6,097 bases of DNA from an uncultured Planctomycetaceae bacterium (lineage in GTDB: Bacteria; Planctomycetota; Planctomycetia; Pirellulales; Pirellulaceae): the NCBI GenBank assembly GCA_903921945.1, contig CAIXSC010001022.1, positions 1 to 6,097 on the forward strand, written 5' to 3'. Below the pieces are notes generated by a model. The model saw only the letters and a program-made list of their open reading frames with translations, made no database searches and was not told where the DNA came from. The translations under genes and the position numbers were made by a program. Every line of letters starts with the position of its first letter. The first letter of the stretch is position 1. Of the stretch, positions 5,756-6,097 are shown piece by piece.

Positions 5756-6097
5756 ATGAATGTGCGGTTCATGATTGCGGCCGGCCTGGCGATCGTTAGC
5801 GTTTGGGTCGAGCCGCAAGCTCTTTCGATTAGACGACTTGAAACCACGAGCGCGAGAAGTCGTCGTTTTGTCGGAATCGGATCGTCAGTCGCCGCGGCTG
5901 AACGGCCATCTGCTGAACAGCCACCCGTCGAGCAGCCAGCCGTCGAGCAGCCAGCCGTCGAGCAGCCAGCCGTCGAGCAGCCAGCAGTCGAGCAGCCAGC
6001 AGTCGAGCAGCCAGCAGTCGAGCAGCCAGCAGTCGAGCAGCCAGCAGTCGAGCAGCCAGCAGTCGAGCAGCCGCCGAAGCCGTTGACTCCGTCGCAG
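5756..6097 (+). CDS. N-terminal part of a putative secreted protein with EQPAV pentapeptide repeats (3' end outside window)
   Basis: From the ATG at 5756 the frame stays open to the window edge, giving 114 residues with no stop. GGAAGGG at 5741-5747 lies 8 nt upstream. Residues 4-18 (RFMIAAGLAIVSVWV) look like a signal-peptide core after one Arg. Cleavage near A22 or, less likely, at AAA48|E is possible. Residues 48-107 are a pentapeptide array: AERPS, AEQPP, then VEQPA repeated, ending VEQPP, followed by KPLTPSQ. Most variation within and at the ends of the array (GCC/GCA, GAA/GAG, CCA/CCG) is synonymous in this frame but would change residues in the other two, which favours it. The Glu/Gln/Pro/Ala/Val segment is probably an extended, acidic linker or stalk in the cell envelope, with the functional domain downstream. 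The family is unknown. An ATG at 5771 (M6) is an alternative start. Confidence 0.7.
   Translation, partial: MNVRFMIAAGLAIVSVWVEPQALSIRRLETTSARSRRFVGIGSSVAAAERPSAEQPPVEQPAVEQPAVEQPAVEQPAVEQPAVEQPAVEQPAVEQPAVEQPAVEQPPKPLTPSQ
5897..6076 (+). repeat. 15-bp tandem array, 12 units, coding for EQPAV
   Basis: Two decayed units (5897 and 5912) precede nine perfect copies of GTCGAGCAGCCAGCM from 5927 to 6061, and a last unit (6062-6076) ends in CCGCCG. Copies 1-3 of the perfect block end in GCC and copies 4-9 in GCA. This ordered split suggests stepwise expansion of one variant. Copy number is likely to vary between strains and may be collapsed in short-read assemblies. Confidence 0.95.

Noticed and set aside
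5775..6086. A frame encoding a Ser/Gln-rich repeat protein (SSQPS/SSQQS) that ends right after the array.
   Set aside because: It needs a TTG start without a well-placed ribosome-binding site, and copy differences change residues here (P/Q) while they are silent in the EQPAV frame.

Overview
The window reads as GC-rich bacterial chromosome (roughly 60% GC by eye), with every supported gene on the + strand. The best guess at origin is Planctomycetota, perhaps a Pirellulales-like lineage. This rests on the wording of the YebC homologue and on a divergent PurF-type amidotransferase with a long N-terminal insertion, both of which resemble planctomycete versions as I remember them. No RNA gene, insertion sequence, CRISPR array or phage gene is visible.

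Layout. (a) 1-144 is the basic, repeat-bearing C-terminal tail of an unidentified gene. (b) 158-2707 encodes an exported or membrane-anchored tetratricopeptide-repeat protein of 849 aa. (c) 2751-3503 encodes a YebC/TACO1-family protein of 250 aa. The gaps between these three are 13 and 43 bp, so they probably form one transcription unit. (d) 3504-3909 is a 406-bp non-coding stretch with a degenerate 17-bp tandem array, a direct repeat around a palindrome, a weak candidate promoter and a hairpin over the next Shine-Dalgarno sequence. (e) 3910-5508 encodes an amidophosphoribosyltransferase-like enzyme (PurF family, 532 aa) with the Ntn cysteine, the PRPP loop and all four Fe-S cysteines. (f) 5509-5755 is a short intergenic region with a 28-bp direct duplication that includes the ribosome-binding site. 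(g) From 5756 to the window edge is the start of a putative secreted protein dominated by EQPAV pentapeptide repeats. Its correct frame runs off the window without a stop.

How the genes work together: the first three look co-transcribed but do not form an obvious pathway. YebC homologues act on the ribosome or as regulators, the TPR protein is probably an extracytoplasmic scaffold, and PurF catalyses the first committed step of purine synthesis from its own transcription unit. These are mostly housekeeping functions. I do not see a convincing new defence, mobile or biosynthetic system.

The most unusual property is the density of short tandem repeats. At least six independent arrays (12, 12, 15, 15, 17 and 28 bp periods) lie within 6.1 kb, in coding and non-coding DNA. 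In the coding arrays most differences between copies are synonymous and the period is a multiple of three, so the repeats are kept in frame. The 17-bp array is not a multiple of three and lies between genes.
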